A DNA stretch of 64,000 nucleotides from contig JAUHWG010000002.1 of NCBI GenBank assembly GCA_030424595.1, positions 124,001-188,000 on the forward strand, in the 5' to 3' direction. This document shows, piece by piece, positions 46,259 to 54,910 of the stretch (its first letter is position 1; each line of letters starts with the position of its first letter). The position numbers and the translations under genes are program-made. This stretch comes from Polyangia bacterium. Its GTDB lineage: Bacteria; Myxococcota_A; Polyangia; Nannocystales; Nannocystaceae. Below the pieces are notes generated by a model. The model saw only the letters and a list, made by a program, of their open reading frames with translations, had not been told where the DNA came from and made no database searches.

Positions 46259-47968
46259 ATGCCGCGCACAAGCTCCGTCCCAGACTCCGACACGCTCCTC
46301 GACGTCATGCGCCGTGAGCTTCGGCGGTCGATGCAGGGCCTCCGGGTCCCGGGCGCGCCGCGGCCCTACCACATGCTCTACGCGCTGCGGCGCACCCACT
46401 CGCTCGAGCTCTCCTCCGCCTACGGGGCGCTGCTCGCCGCCCGCGGCTCGACCAAGGGGCGGCTCTACGCGTCGATCCGCGTCGGCAACCACAACTTCGA
46501 CAATGTCATCGACGGCGGCCTCGACGACGACGCCGAGGAGCTCGAGAGCGCGGAGTGGGTCGACGCGCCCCACGATCTCGACCCGCTCGGGCTGCAGATC
46601 GCCCTGTGGAAGCTGACCCAGGTGAAGTTCGACGAGGCGGTGGAGGACTACTGGGACCACCGCAAGGCGATGGTCTCCGAGTACTTGCGCGATGAGGTCG
46701 GCGCTCTCAGCCGCGACAAGCCGGCCAAGCACCGCGAGCCGATGAGCGAGACCACCTTCCCACGCGCGGAGTGGGAGGCGATGCTCTGCTCGCTCTCACG
46801 CCGCTTCCTCGAGCACCCCGAGATCTACGATCCGGGCGTCGAGCTCTACGCCGAGCGGGTCCAGCGATGGACCGTCACCAGCGACGGAGGCGAGGTCTGC
46901 ACCGAGGACACCTACATCGGCCTCGCGATCGAGGGGTGGGTGCTCACCGAGAACGACGGCGTCTATGTCCACGGCGCCCGCGAGCTCTACTTCCGCGCGG
47001 TCGACGAGGTGCCGACCGAGGAGGCCCTCGCCACGCTGGTGCAGGAGGTCATCGACGAGCTCCGGGATCTCCGCAAGGCGCCGAGCCCTGGCGCCTACAT
47101 CGGCCCTGCGCTGCTCAGCGGACAATCGGCGAGCACGCTCTTTCATGAGGCGCTGGGCCACCGCCTGGAGGGCGAGCGTCTGGTCGCCCGCGGCGAGAGC
47201 AAGACCTTCGCCCACAAGCGCGGAGAGAAGATCCTCCCGGCGGGCCTCGACGTCTACGACGACCCGACGATCGAGCGCTTCGCCGGCCACGCCCTCTGGG
47301 GCAGCTACCGCGTCGACGACGAGGGAATCCCGGCCACCCGGGCCAACCTCGTCACCGACGGTGTGCTCCGCGGCTTTCTCCAGAGCAGGGCGCCGATCCC
47401 CGGATCCGCGACCTCCAACGGCCACGCCCGCCACGACGGCTTCCAGCGACCGATGGCCCGGATGGGCACCCTCGTCGTCGAGGCCCGCGGCGGCTCGGTG
47501 AGCTGGGCGGTGCTGGTCAATCAGCTCATCGACCTGGCCAAGGCCCAAGGGCGCAAGCAGGGCGTGATCATCACCCGCGTCCGCGCCGGCGAGACCTCGA
47601 CCAGCGACTACGACTTCCAGGCCTTCAAGGGGGAACTCTCGGAGGTCTACCTGATCGACGTCGAGACCCGCGCCATGACCCGGATCCGCGACGTCGAGCT
47701 CATCGGAACCCCGCTCTCCGCTCTCCAGCGGATCGTCGGCCACGGCGGCGAGGTCGGCGTCGATCAAGGGCACTGCTACGCTGAGAGCGGCTCTGTGCCG
47801 GTCTCCGGGATCGCCCCGGCGATCCTCCTCTCGGAGCTCGAGCTGCAGCAAAAGAGCACGACCGGCTACCACGAGCCGCTCCTCCCGCCTCCCTTCGCCG
47901 ACGATGGATCCCGAGGCCGTCGCGGAAAGCTGCGAGAGCGGGGCCGCCGGCGCCCAAAGACCGGCTAG
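46259..47968 (+). CDS. tldD: TldD/PmbA-family metalloprotease
   Basis: 569 residues. TldD forms a metalloprotease with TldE/PmbA that trims peptides or toxin/antitoxin proteins. The zinc site HEALGHRLEGE (~296-306, HExxxH type) is present, followed by GIPATRANLVTDGVLRGFL, RARHDGFQRPMARMG-like residues and VIITRVRAGETSTSDYDFQAF. Longer than E. coli TldD (~480) owing to an N-terminal extension (~1-80). ATG at 46259 preferred to the in-frame start 75 bases upstream. No tldE is present in the window, so its partner is elsewhere or absent. Confidence 0.9.
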   Translation: MPRTSSVPDSDTLLDVMRRELRRSMQGLRVPGAPRPYHMLYALRRTHSLELSSAYGALLAARGSTKGRLYASIRVGNHNFDNVIDGGLDDDAEELESAEWVDAPHDLDPLGLQIALWKLTQVKFDEAVEDYWDHRKAMVSEYLRDEVGALSRDKPAKHREPMSETTFPRAEWEAMLCSLSRRFLEHPEIYDPGVELYAERVQRWTVTSDGGEVCTEDTYIGLAIEGWVLTENDGVYVHGARELYFRAVDEVPTEEALATLVQEVIDELRDLRKAPSPGAYIGPALLSGQSASTLFHEALGHRLEGERLVARGESKTFAHKRGEKILPAGLDVYDDPTIERFAGHALWGSYRVDDEGIPATRANLVTDGVLRGFLQSRAPIPGSATSNGHARHDGFQRPMARMGTLVVEARGGSVSWAVLVNQLIDLAKAQGRKQGVIITRVRAGETSTSDYDFQAFKGELSEVYLIDVETRAMTRIRDVELIGTPLSALQRIVGHGGEVGVDQGHCYAESGSVPVSGIAPAILLSELELQQKSTTGYHEPLLPPPFADDGSRGRRGKLRERGRRRPKTG

Positions 47969-48164
47969 CAGCCTTTGGGGGAGCGCGACGCGGTCCGTCT
48001 GAGCGCCTCCAGAGGGTCCACCGCGACGTCCGAGAGCGGCAGTCGCCCGGTGTCAGCGCGGCGAAGGCCGACGCGCTGAGGACCGAACGCGACCTGCCGG
48101 CCGTTCTTGGGAGGTCGCGCAAAAGCCAGGTTTCGGGGGAGGGCCGGCGCTATACTGCCCATCC

Positions 48165-50039
48165 ATGACGGGAGACCAGCTGGCGACGATCGAGGCGGTG
48201 TTTGGTGGCCTCACGCAGCTCGCCGCGCGGGACTGGCGGACCAAGTTCGCGACCCAGAAGGGCGGCGCCGGGCTCCTCACCCGCGGCCGGGCGAAGATCG
48301 GAGTCCTCGGACCTGGCGCTCTCCCGGTGCTGGACGCAGACATCACGATCGCCTTCGCCCCCGCGGGCGAGCTGCCAGCGCTGGTCAACCGCCTGCCGAG
48401 CGATCGGGTGCTCTCCCATGAGCTGCCGATCGCCGCCGACAGGCTCCATCGGGTGGTCGGCGAGGCCCTCCAGCTCGCGGTCGCGGTCGGCCAGGCGCGC
48501 CTCGCCGATCAGCTCCTCGAGATCGGCCTCGCGCTCAACCATGAGCGGGACCCGCAGCGGGTGCTCGCGCTCCTGCTCAGCCACGCGCGGTCGATGACCT
48601 CAGCCGACGCCGGCTCGATCTACGTCGTCAACCAGAGCGACCAGACGCTGCGCTTTCACACCGCGCAAAACGAGTCCCTCCACGCGGACCTCTGCGCCGC
48701 GACCCTGTCGATCACCGAGTCCTCGATCGTCGGCGCCTGCGTTCTCTCCGGGCAGATCATCAACCTCCCAGACCTGTACTCTGAGGCAGGTCGTTCTGCG
48801 CTCGGGAGGACCTTCAACCACGACCGCTCCTTCGACGCCCAGACCGGGTACCAGACCCGGTCGATGCTCACGGTGCCGATGACCTCGCCCGACGGCACGG
48901 TGCTCGGCGCGTTTCAGCTGATCAACGCCAAGCGGGATCGTCGATCGCTGCGCTCACCGGAGGACTTCGAGCGGCGGGTCAAACCATTCTCGAGCGAGGA
49001 CGAGCGGCTCTGCGCCTCGCTCTCCGCCCAGGGCGCGGTCGCCCTGGAGAACGCCAACCTCTACGCGGAGATCCAGGGCCTCTTTGAGGGCTTTGTCCGG
49101 GCCAGCGTCAAGGCGATCGAGCAGCGCGACCCGACCACCAGCGGTCACTCCCAGCGCGTCGCGAGCCTGACGGTCCGCTTCGCGGAGGTCGTCGACGGCC
49201 TCCGCGACGGACCCTACGCCGACACTCGCTTCAGCCGCGATGATCTCCAGGAGCTGGAGTACGCCGGGCTCCTCCATGACTTCGGCAAGGTCGGCGTCCG
49301 CGAGCAGGTGCTGGTGAAGCCGAAGAAGCTCCACGCCCACCAGCTCGATCTGATCCACAGCCGCTTCGATCAGATGAAGCTCCTCGCCCGGATCGAGCTG
49401 CTGGAGGCGCTCCTCGTCGACGCCCGGGAGCAGCGGCTGGATCCTGCGCGAGAGGCGGCGCTGAAGGCCGCCTACGCTGCGCTGGTCGCCGATCTCGAGG
49501 ACTCACGGGAGGTCGTTCTCACCGCCAACGAGCCCTCGCTGCTCCGCGAAGAGGTCTCCGAGCGCGTTCGCGAGGTCGGCGCGCGGATCTTCACCGACGG
49601 CGACGGCCGCCGGATTCGCCTCCTCGCCGACGAAGAGGTCGCGGCGCTGCTGATCACGCGCGGGAGCCTGACCCACGCCGAGCGCCTCGAGGTCCAGAGC
49701 CACGTCACCCACACCTACGACTTTCTCCGGCAGATCCCGTGGGGGAGGGCCCTGGCCAGGATCCCGGAGATCGCCGGCAAGCACCACGAGTACCTCAACG
49801 GCACCGGCTACCCGTCAAACCTGGGCGCCCCCGCGATCCCGCTCCAGGCCCGGATGATGACGATCACCGACATCTTCGACGCCCTCACCGCGTCCGATCG
49901 CCCGTACAAAAAGGCCGTGCCGATCGAGCGCTCCTTCGACATCCTCCACGCGGAGGCCAGGGCGGGGAAGATCAAGCCCGACCTCCTCGAGATCTTCATC
50001 GAGAGCGGCGTCTTCAGGGTGATCGAGGGGCTCGGATGA
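48165..50039 (+). CDS. GAF-HD-GYP cyclic-di-GMP phosphodiesterase
   Basis: 624 residues. The first ~110 residues are not recognised (degenerate receiver-like). GAF domain ~125-310 (AGSIYVVNQSDQTLRFH, SRSMLTVPMTSPDG-type, LGAFQLINAKR). HD-GYP domain ~320-615: HSQRVASLTVRFAEV, YAGLLHDFGKVGV (metal HD ~371), PWGRALARIPEIAGKHHEYL, and the GYP motif HHEYLNGTGYP with Asn where Asp is usual, a common variant, so activity on c-di-GMP is likely. Long insert of helices between HD and GYP (~420-510). The stop overlaps the ybeY start. Confidence 0.93.
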   Translation: MTGDQLATIEAVFGGLTQLAARDWRTKFATQKGGAGLLTRGRAKIGVLGPGALPVLDADITIAFAPAGELPALVNRLPSDRVLSHELPIAADRLHRVVGEALQLAVAVGQARLADQLLEIGLALNHERDPQRVLALLLSHARSMTSADAGSIYVVNQSDQTLRFHTAQNESLHADLCAATLSITESSIVGACVLSGQIINLPDLYSEAGRSALGRTFNHDRSFDAQTGYQTRSMLTVPMTSPDGTVLGAFQLINAKRDRRSLRSPEDFERRVKPFSSEDERLCASLSAQGAVALENANLYAEIQGLFEGFVRASVKAIEQRDPTTSGHSQRVASLTVRFAEVVDGLRDGPYADTRFSRDDLQELEYAGLLHDFGKVGVREQVLVKPKKLHAHQLDLIHSRFDQMKLLARIELLEALLVDAREQRLDPAREAALKAAYAALVADLEDSREVVLTANEPSLLREEVSERVREVGARIFTDGDGRRIRLLADEEVAALLITRGSLTHAERLEVQSHVTHTYDFLRQIPWGRALARIPEIAGKHHEYLNGTGYPSNLGAPAIPLQARMMTITDIFDALTASDRPYKKAVPIERSFDILHAEARAGKIKPDLLEIFIESGVFRVIEGLG

Positions 50040-50572
50040 GCCGGCGTGGGCCTCGGATCTCCGCCGCCACGGGTCTCCCGCCTTGGGTCCGTGTGCAGCT
50101 CCCGCGGGAGCTCGGCCGCCGTATCTGCCGCGCGGGTCGCCGTCTCCGGCTGCCGCCGCAGGAGCTCGCCAGCGCCGCGATCCACCTCGTCGACGACCGG
50201 ACGATCGCCCGCCTCAACCACCAGCACATGGGCAAGCGCGGGCCCACGGACGTGCTCTCCTTCCCGAGCGCAGCCGCGGGCTTCGTGACCAGCGAAGAGC
50301 CGTGGTTCGCCCCACCAGCGCCGGCGCTCGGCGACATCGTCATCTCGTGGCCGGCGATCACCCGCCAGGCCGCCGGCAGCACCGACGCGGCCTACCTCGA
50401 CGAGGCGACAGTCCTGGCGATCCACGGGCTTGTCCACCTCCTCGGCCACGATCACCGTCAGCGCGGCGAGGGCAGGGCGATGCACGTCTTGGAGCTGCGA
50501 GCCCTCGCCGCCGCGAGGGTCGCCGATATCGCGCGCCCCTACGGTCTGCGCCCGACAGGTCACGGTCGATAG
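50036..50572 (+). CDS. ybeY: Endoribonuclease YbeY
   Basis: 178 residues. Single-strand RNase for 16S rRNA 3'-end maturation and ribosome quality control. Zinc site HGLVHLLGHDH (~131-141, H3xH5xH), plus ALGDIVISWP and RGPTDVLSFP. ATG at 50036 overlaps the stop of the HD-GYP gene (ATGA) with GAGGGG 5 bases upstream, so expression is coupled to a c-di-GMP enzyme. phoH, its usual partner, lies ~4 kb upstream on the same strand. The long frame reading through it from 49739 is not a gene. Confidence 0.93.
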   Translation: MSRRGPRISAATGLPPWVRVQLPRELGRRICRAGRRLRLPPQELASAAIHLVDDRTIARLNHQHMGKRGPTDVLSFPSAAAGFVTSEEPWFAPPAPALGDIVISWPAITRQAAGSTDAAYLDEATVLAIHGLVHLLGHDHRQRGEGRAMHVLELRALAAARVADIARPYGLRPTGHGR

Positions 50573-50597
50573 CGGCGAGCCAGGCGAGACACAGGAG

Positions 50598-50622
50598 ACA
50601 AGCGACAAGCGACAAGCGACAG
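50598..50622. repeat. 7-bp tandem repeat upstream of the isoaspartyl peptidase gene
   Basis: GACAAGC repeated just over three times, 25 bases after the ybeY stop and touching the ribosome site of the next gene (AGGTCATG). Confidence 0.8.
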
Positions 50623-50625
50623 GTC

Positions 50626-51537
50626 ATGGCGATGCGGGGACCACCTACACTGCTCGTCCACGGCGGGGCGGGGACGATCTCAGAGGCGCTGCGGGAGGAC
50701 GTTCGCGCCGGGATCCACGCGGCGACGATCCGCGGCCAAGAGCTGCTCCGCAGCGGAGCCTCTGCGGTCGACATCGCCGTCGCGGTCGTCCGGATCCTCG
50801 AGGATGATCCGGCCTTCAACGCGGGGCGCGGCGCCTGCTTGACCGAGGCCGGGGAGGTCGAGGTCGACGCCGGGATCATGCGCTCCTACGACCGACGCTC
50901 GGGCGCGATCGCTGGGGTCAAGAGCTGCCTGGATCCGATCCTGATCGCCCGCGCGGTGATGGAGACGACCCGCCATGCGCTCCTCGTCGGTCCTGGCGCG
51001 GAGGCGTTCGCCCGCGCCCGTGGTGTCGGCTCCTTCGGCAGCGCCGAGGTCGAGACCGTCAAGTCGCGCGAGCGCTGGCGACGGGCGCTCGCGGGCGAGA
51101 TCTCGATCGACAACCGGGCTGACACGGTCGGCGCCGTAGTTCTCGACAGGCGAGGCCACCTCTGCGCCGCAGGTTCGACCGGCGGCGTGCTGCTCAAGCT
51201 CCCCGGGCGGGCGGGCGACACCCCGCTCGTCGGCGCCGGGTTCTTCGCCGATCCTGTCCTCGGGGCCTGCTGCTGCACCGGCGTCGGCGAGGCCATCATG
51301 GCCAAGGTGCTCGCCTACGAGGCCCTTCGACAGGTCGCCGCCGCCCCCGCTCGAGCCCATGAGATCGCCGCAGCGCTCTGCAAGCTCGCCTCGTCGGAGC
51401 ACGGGGGTGCCGCGGTCGGCCTCATCCTCCTCCGTCCAGAGGGGACCGCGGTGATCGTCCATGAGAGCGAACATATGAGCTGGGGCCTCGCCCGCGCCGA
51501 AGGCGACGCAGCCTCTGGCCTCCAGCGGAGCGTCTAG
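50626..51537 (+). CDS. Isoaspartyl peptidase / plant-type L-asparaginase
   Basis: 303 residues. Ntn-hydrolase of the IaaA type, self-cleaving, removing isoaspartyl residues or hydrolysing asparagine. LLVHGGAGTISEALR at the N-terminus, DDPAFNAGRGACLTEAGEVE, DAGIMRSYDRRSGAIAGVKSC, the cleavage and nucleophile site DTVGAVVLDRRGHLCAAGSTGG (Thr ~166), and GAGFFADPVLGACCCTGVGEAIM. ATG at 50626 or 50632; AGG is 2 to 8 bases upstream. No signal peptide. The rest of the long frame, 5' of this, is a ybeY shadow. Confidence 0.92.
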   Translation: MAMRGPPTLLVHGGAGTISEALREDVRAGIHAATIRGQELLRSGASAVDIAVAVVRILEDDPAFNAGRGACLTEAGEVEVDAGIMRSYDRRSGAIAGVKSCLDPILIARAVMETTRHALLVGPGAEAFARARGVGSFGSAEVETVKSRERWRRALAGEISIDNRADTVGAVVLDRRGHLCAAGSTGGVLLKLPGRAGDTPLVGAGFFADPVLGACCCTGVGEAIMAKVLAYEALRQVAAAPARAHEIAAALCKLASSEHGGAAVGLILLRPEGTAVIVHESEHMSWGLARAEGDAASGLQRSV

Positions 51538-51618
51538 CGGCGGCCCCTCGCGCGGGCAGACGCGCACCCGGGCTGCTCGCTACTTTACGGCGGACCACAG
51601 GCCGCCTATAAACGGGCT

Positions 51619-52866
51619 GTGATCGTCGCTAGCTTGGCCGCGCTTCTATGCTTCGCCCCGGCGAGCGCCCCAGCGAGCGCTCCTGCGACGGGCTCTGCGA
51701 CCGCGCCGTCCGCTCCTGAGGCGAGCGACGGCAACCTGATCCTGAGCAGCAGCAGCGACACCTCGGTGACCGTCCGCGACAAGGACGGCCGGATCGCCGC
51801 CAGCTTGCTCCTCGCCGGCGGCCAGACGACATCGTTGACCCTGCCGCCGGGGGAGTACTCCGTGAGCGGCGACTACGGCTCCCCCTTCCTCGTGACCGTC
51901 GCGGAGCGAGGCGAGGTCCGCCTCGACATGCCGAAGCCCCCCCCGGTGCAGACGCCGATGGCCACGTCGCCTGCGCGGGCGCCCGCGCCTCCGGCCAGCG
52001 AGGCGCCCGAAGAGGTGCGGACCTGCGGCGGCGGACCCTGCCGCAAGTGGAAGCGGATCGCGGCGCCGCTGATGTCCGCGGCGCTCCCCGGCAGCGGCCA
52101 GATCGTCAACAACGAGCCAGGCAAGGGGATCGGCATGTTCCTCGGTACGCTCGTCTTAGGCGGCGGCGCGGCGGCGCTCCACTTCACCCGCGACCCGTTG
52201 GACGCCTCATCGCCGGGTCTCGGAGGCACGACCTTCGGCTCGGAGGCGGTCAACGGCGCCGGCTTCGGCATGCTCACCGGCGGTCTGGCGATGCTCTACG
52301 CCGCCCAGATCATGGACGCCTACGCCAGCGCCGCTGGCAAAGAGACGCCGAGCCCCGCGAAGGACCACCGCGTCGGCTTCCAGCTCACACGGATGGCGAC
52401 CGTCGGGTTTCGCGCGGGCGACCCCGCGGCGGCCTTCTACGCCGACTGGAACCTCAACTTCATGGTCCAGGTGCGGCGTCGCCTGAGCGTGGGCCTGACC
52501 GACATCGGCCTCAAGTACGGGGTCGGTCGGACCACCTTTCAGACCGGCGCTCGGATCCACTATCGCTTCTACGATCGCGGCCGCCTCTGGATCGGAGCTG
52601 GCCTCGGGACCATCCTCCAGGGGACGCTCGGTCGCCAGCGCCGGACGATCGGCGAGATCGAGCCGCCGGAGGTGCAGACCAACGCCTTCGCCGCGATCCC
52701 CTACGGCCAGCTCGACCTCCGCCTCTTCCTCCTCGATCGCTGGTCGCTCGACCTGATCCCGAGGGTCAGCGTCCCCCTCGGGACCCGCTTTTATCGCGAC
52801 GAGCTCGCGCTCCCGACCCACTCGGTCACCTTTGAGCTCGGCACCGGCGTAGGGGTGTACTTCTGA
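51619..52866 (+). CDS. Exported envelope protein, probable beta-barrel
   Basis: 415 residues, GTG start. Signal peptide then Ala/Pro-rich stretch; an SH3-like or carboxypeptidase-like beta domain (~40-105). Then ALPGSGQIVNNEPGKGIGMF, which matches DUF5683-type envelope proteins (helical pair after a PGxGQ motif). Last ~170 residues alternate in a beta pattern and end in aromatic Phe (GTGVGVYF), as outer-membrane barrels do. Function unknown. The stop overlaps the next start (TGATG), so the two genes work in one transcript. Confidence 0.75.
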   Translation: MIVASLAALLCFAPASAPASAPATGSATAPSAPEASDGNLILSSSSDTSVTVRDKDGRIAASLLLAGGQTTSLTLPPGEYSVSGDYGSPFLVTVAERGEVRLDMPKPPPVQTPMATSPARAPAPPASEAPEEVRTCGGGPCRKWKRIAAPLMSAALPGSGQIVNNEPGKGIGMFLGTLVLGGGAAALHFTRDPLDASSPGLGGTTFGSEAVNGAGFGMLTGGLAMLYAAQIMDAYASAAGKETPSPAKDHRVGFQLTRMATVGFRAGDPAAAFYADWNLNFMVQVRRRLSVGLTDIGLKYGVGRTTFQTGARIHYRFYDRGRLWIGAGLGTILQGTLGRQRRTIGEIEPPEVQTNAFAAIPYGQLDLRLFLLDRWSLDLIPRVSVPLGTRFYRDELALPTHSVTFELGTGVGVYF

Positions 52867-53732
52867 TGCGAATCCGCGCGAACTCCAGGGCCTCCACGCC
52901 TCTCCACCGCGGCCTCACGGCGGCCCTCACGACCGTCGTCGCCACCATCTTCGGCGCAGGGCTGAGCCTCGCCTGCGCCCTCGGCTTCCGCGGCGCGACC
53001 GAGGTCGACGCCGAGTACTCGCTCGATGAGATCGACGCGGTCCGGATCAGCCTCCCGGACACGCCGATCTCGGTTCTCGGTGACCCGGTCGGCGTCAGCC
53101 TAGAGGTCGAGGGCGTCTGGTACTCGGTCGGCGGATCGAGCCGCGCGGCCGCCGATCACTCGACCGCGCCGAGCCTCTTCTTCGCCCGTGAGGGTCGCTT
53201 TGGCGAGCTCTCCGCGGTGATCCCGACCGCCAGCCGCGATCTCGTCGACCTCGAGCTCGGCGAGGTCCGGATCCCCAGCGACCGCGACCTCGAGCTGCGC
53301 ACAGGTCTCGGCGACGTCGACATCTCCCAGGTCGAGGGCAACCTCTCCGTCGACGTCGACGCCGGTCGAGTCACCATCTTCGGCGGCGCAGACGGTATCG
53401 GCGTCCGCACCGGGGTTGGCGACATCGAGATCGAGACCACCGGCAACACCACCGCATCGACCGGCCGCGGAGACGTCGTCATCTCGCAGCTCGGGGCCGG
53501 CGGCAACGACCTGATCATCAGCACCTCCTACGGCTCGATCGACGCGGTTCTCCGCTCGGACTCGAACCTCGACCTGAAGCTCGAGGCGAGCGGTGATATC
53601 CGCGTCCAGACCCGGACCGTGTCGACGGTGACCACGGGCTCCTTCGTCCGCACGATCGGCAACGGCAGCGTCACCGTCGAGCTCCGCGCGCTCGGGGGGG
53701 ACATCAACGTCCGCCTCGACGAGAGCCTCTAG
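52866..53732 (+). CDS. Putative lipoprotein with DUF4097-like beta-helix
   Basis: 288 residues. N-terminus hydrophobic with LSLAC lipobox (~33-37). From ~70 it has repeated short beta rungs typical of DUF4097 adhesin-like proteins (LELRTGLGDVDISQVEGNLS, GVRTGVGDIEIETTGN, STSYGSIDAVLRS, LEASGDIRVQTRT). Such proteins form a beta-solenoid at the cell surface; binding role unknown. Translationally coupled to the preceding gene (overlapping ATGA). Confidence 0.75.
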   Translation: MRIRANSRASTPLHRGLTAALTTVVATIFGAGLSLACALGFRGATEVDAEYSLDEIDAVRISLPDTPISVLGDPVGVSLEVEGVWYSVGGSSRAAADHSTAPSLFFAREGRFGELSAVIPTASRDLVDLELGEVRIPSDRDLELRTGLGDVDISQVEGNLSVDVDAGRVTIFGGADGIGVRTGVGDIEIETTGNTTASTGRGDVVISQLGAGGNDLIISTSYGSIDAVLRSDSNLDLKLEASGDIRVQTRTVSTVTTGSFVRTIGNGSVTVELRALGGDINVRLDESL

Positions 53733-53942
53733 GGCCCGTCGCCCAAGCCGAGCGCAGAGCTTCGGCGCTGGCGCTTCGGCTGCGGTGGCCGACCGGCCTC
53801 AAGCCCGTGCACCGAGCCCCGCCCCCTGCGGCCACGACCGCGACCGCAAGAGTTGCAGGGCTCCGGCGCACGTCGTGGGGCCAGCCCTCTGGATCCACGC
53901 ACAGGGCGCACCTGCCTCGCGGGCAGGGGGCCCGCAGAGCGC

Positions 53943-53971
53943 TTGCCCGGGCTGGGGCGACCGTGCTAATC
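53943..53971 (+). promoter_or_regulatory. Possible promoter of tRNA-Leu
   Basis: TTGCCC (53943-53948) and CTAATC (53966-53971) with a 17-base spacer, just before the tRNA start. The 250-base gap after 53732 otherwise contains nothing I can identify. Confidence 0.45.
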
Positions 53972-53982
53972 GCTCCTAGCCC

Positions 53983-54065
53983 GCCAGAGTGGTGGAATTG
54001 GTAGACACAGCGGACTCAAAATCCGCCGAGGTTTCCTCTTGTCGGTTCGAGTCCGACCTCTGGTA
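53983..54065 (+). tRNA. tRNA-Leu (CAA)
   Basis: Long-variable-arm tRNA: acceptor GCCAGAG/CTCTGGT (G1-U72 wobble), D arm TGGTGGAATTGGTAGACACA, anticodon stem GCGGA/TCCGC with loop CTCAAAA giving CAA, variable arm, T arm CGGTTCGAGTCCG, discriminator A. No encoded CCA. Confidence 0.94.
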
Positions 54066-54179
54066 CACCCGCCGACCCCGTGACCTGGACAGCGATCCTC
54101 GTCGCGGGGTCGACCTCATTCAAGCCCAGCCGACGCGTCCTTCCCCGGACATCGCAGATCTGGCAACCTGAGACTGCTC

Positions 54180-54794
54180 GTGCATGAGTCCAGCGATATC
54201 GGCGTGACGACCTCGCTCACCCGCCACCTCCTCTGCGCGGTCCCTCAGCTCGTCGATCCCAACTTCGTCCGCTCCGTCGTCCTCGTCGTCGAGCACAACG
54301 ACGAGGGGGCCTTCGGCCTGGTGCTCAACAACACCCTGCCGACCCGGGTCTCCGAGGTCACCGAGTCCCTAGGCCTGGAGTGGCGCGGCCCCGAGGATCA
54401 GCAGGTCCGCCTCGGCGGCCCGGTCGAGCCCGTCCGCGGCTTTGTCCTCCACGACTCGCTCAACTGGGATCCGCTCGCAGAGCCGGTCTGTGAGGGTCTC
54501 CTCCTGACCGCGACCCTCGACGCGATCAGCCCCGAGGTGGGGATCGGCGGCGAAGGCAGGATCCTCTTCACGCTCGGCTACGCAGGGTGGGGCAAGGGCC
54601 AGATCGAGGAGGAGATGACCTCGGGCAGCTGGGTCGCGGTGCCGATCTGCGAGGACGGCGTCGGCGTGTCGGCCCAGTGGGTCCTCGAGGCCTCGCCCGA
54701 GTCCATGTGGCAAGAGGCGCTCGCCGCGATCGGGATCGATCCCGCGCGCCTGGTCGGCCACCGAGGGATCGGCGAGCCGGTCGCCAAAGCGTAA
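54180..54794 (+). CDS. AlgH/YqgE (UPF0301) family protein
   Basis: 204 residues, GTG start. Family signatures: HLLCAVPQLVDPNFVRSVVL near the N-terminus, EHNDEGAFGLVLNNTLP, RLGGPVEPVRGFVLHD, RILFTLGYAGWGKGQIEEEM and SWVAVPI. Soluble; in Pseudomonas AlgH affects alginate genes and redox growth, but its molecular function is unsettled. Standing alone between tRNA-Leu and the secreted protein gene. Confidence 0.93.
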   Translation: MHESSDIGVTTSLTRHLLCAVPQLVDPNFVRSVVLVVEHNDEGAFGLVLNNTLPTRVSEVTESLGLEWRGPEDQQVRLGGPVEPVRGFVLHDSLNWDPLAEPVCEGLLLTATLDAISPEVGIGGEGRILFTLGYAGWGKGQIEEEMTSGSWVAVPICEDGVGVSAQWVLEASPESMWQEALAAIGIDPARLVGHRGIGEPVAKA

Positions 54795-54910
54795 TCAAAA
54801 CTACAACATTTGAAGGTGTGGAGGGTGCAGCAAGCCGCCACATTTCTCGTATGGTCCGGTACTCTCGCGCCCTCTAGAAGCTTTGTTTCTTTTGCGACCG
54901 GACCCCATTG

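Noticed and set aside
44098..46308. 736-codon minus-strand frame
   Set aside because: Only its C-terminal 288 residues (MazG) are real; the rest is antisense to phoH.
46259..47968. TldE/PmbA partner
   Set aside because: No second family member is found in this window, so a complete protease pair cannot be claimed.
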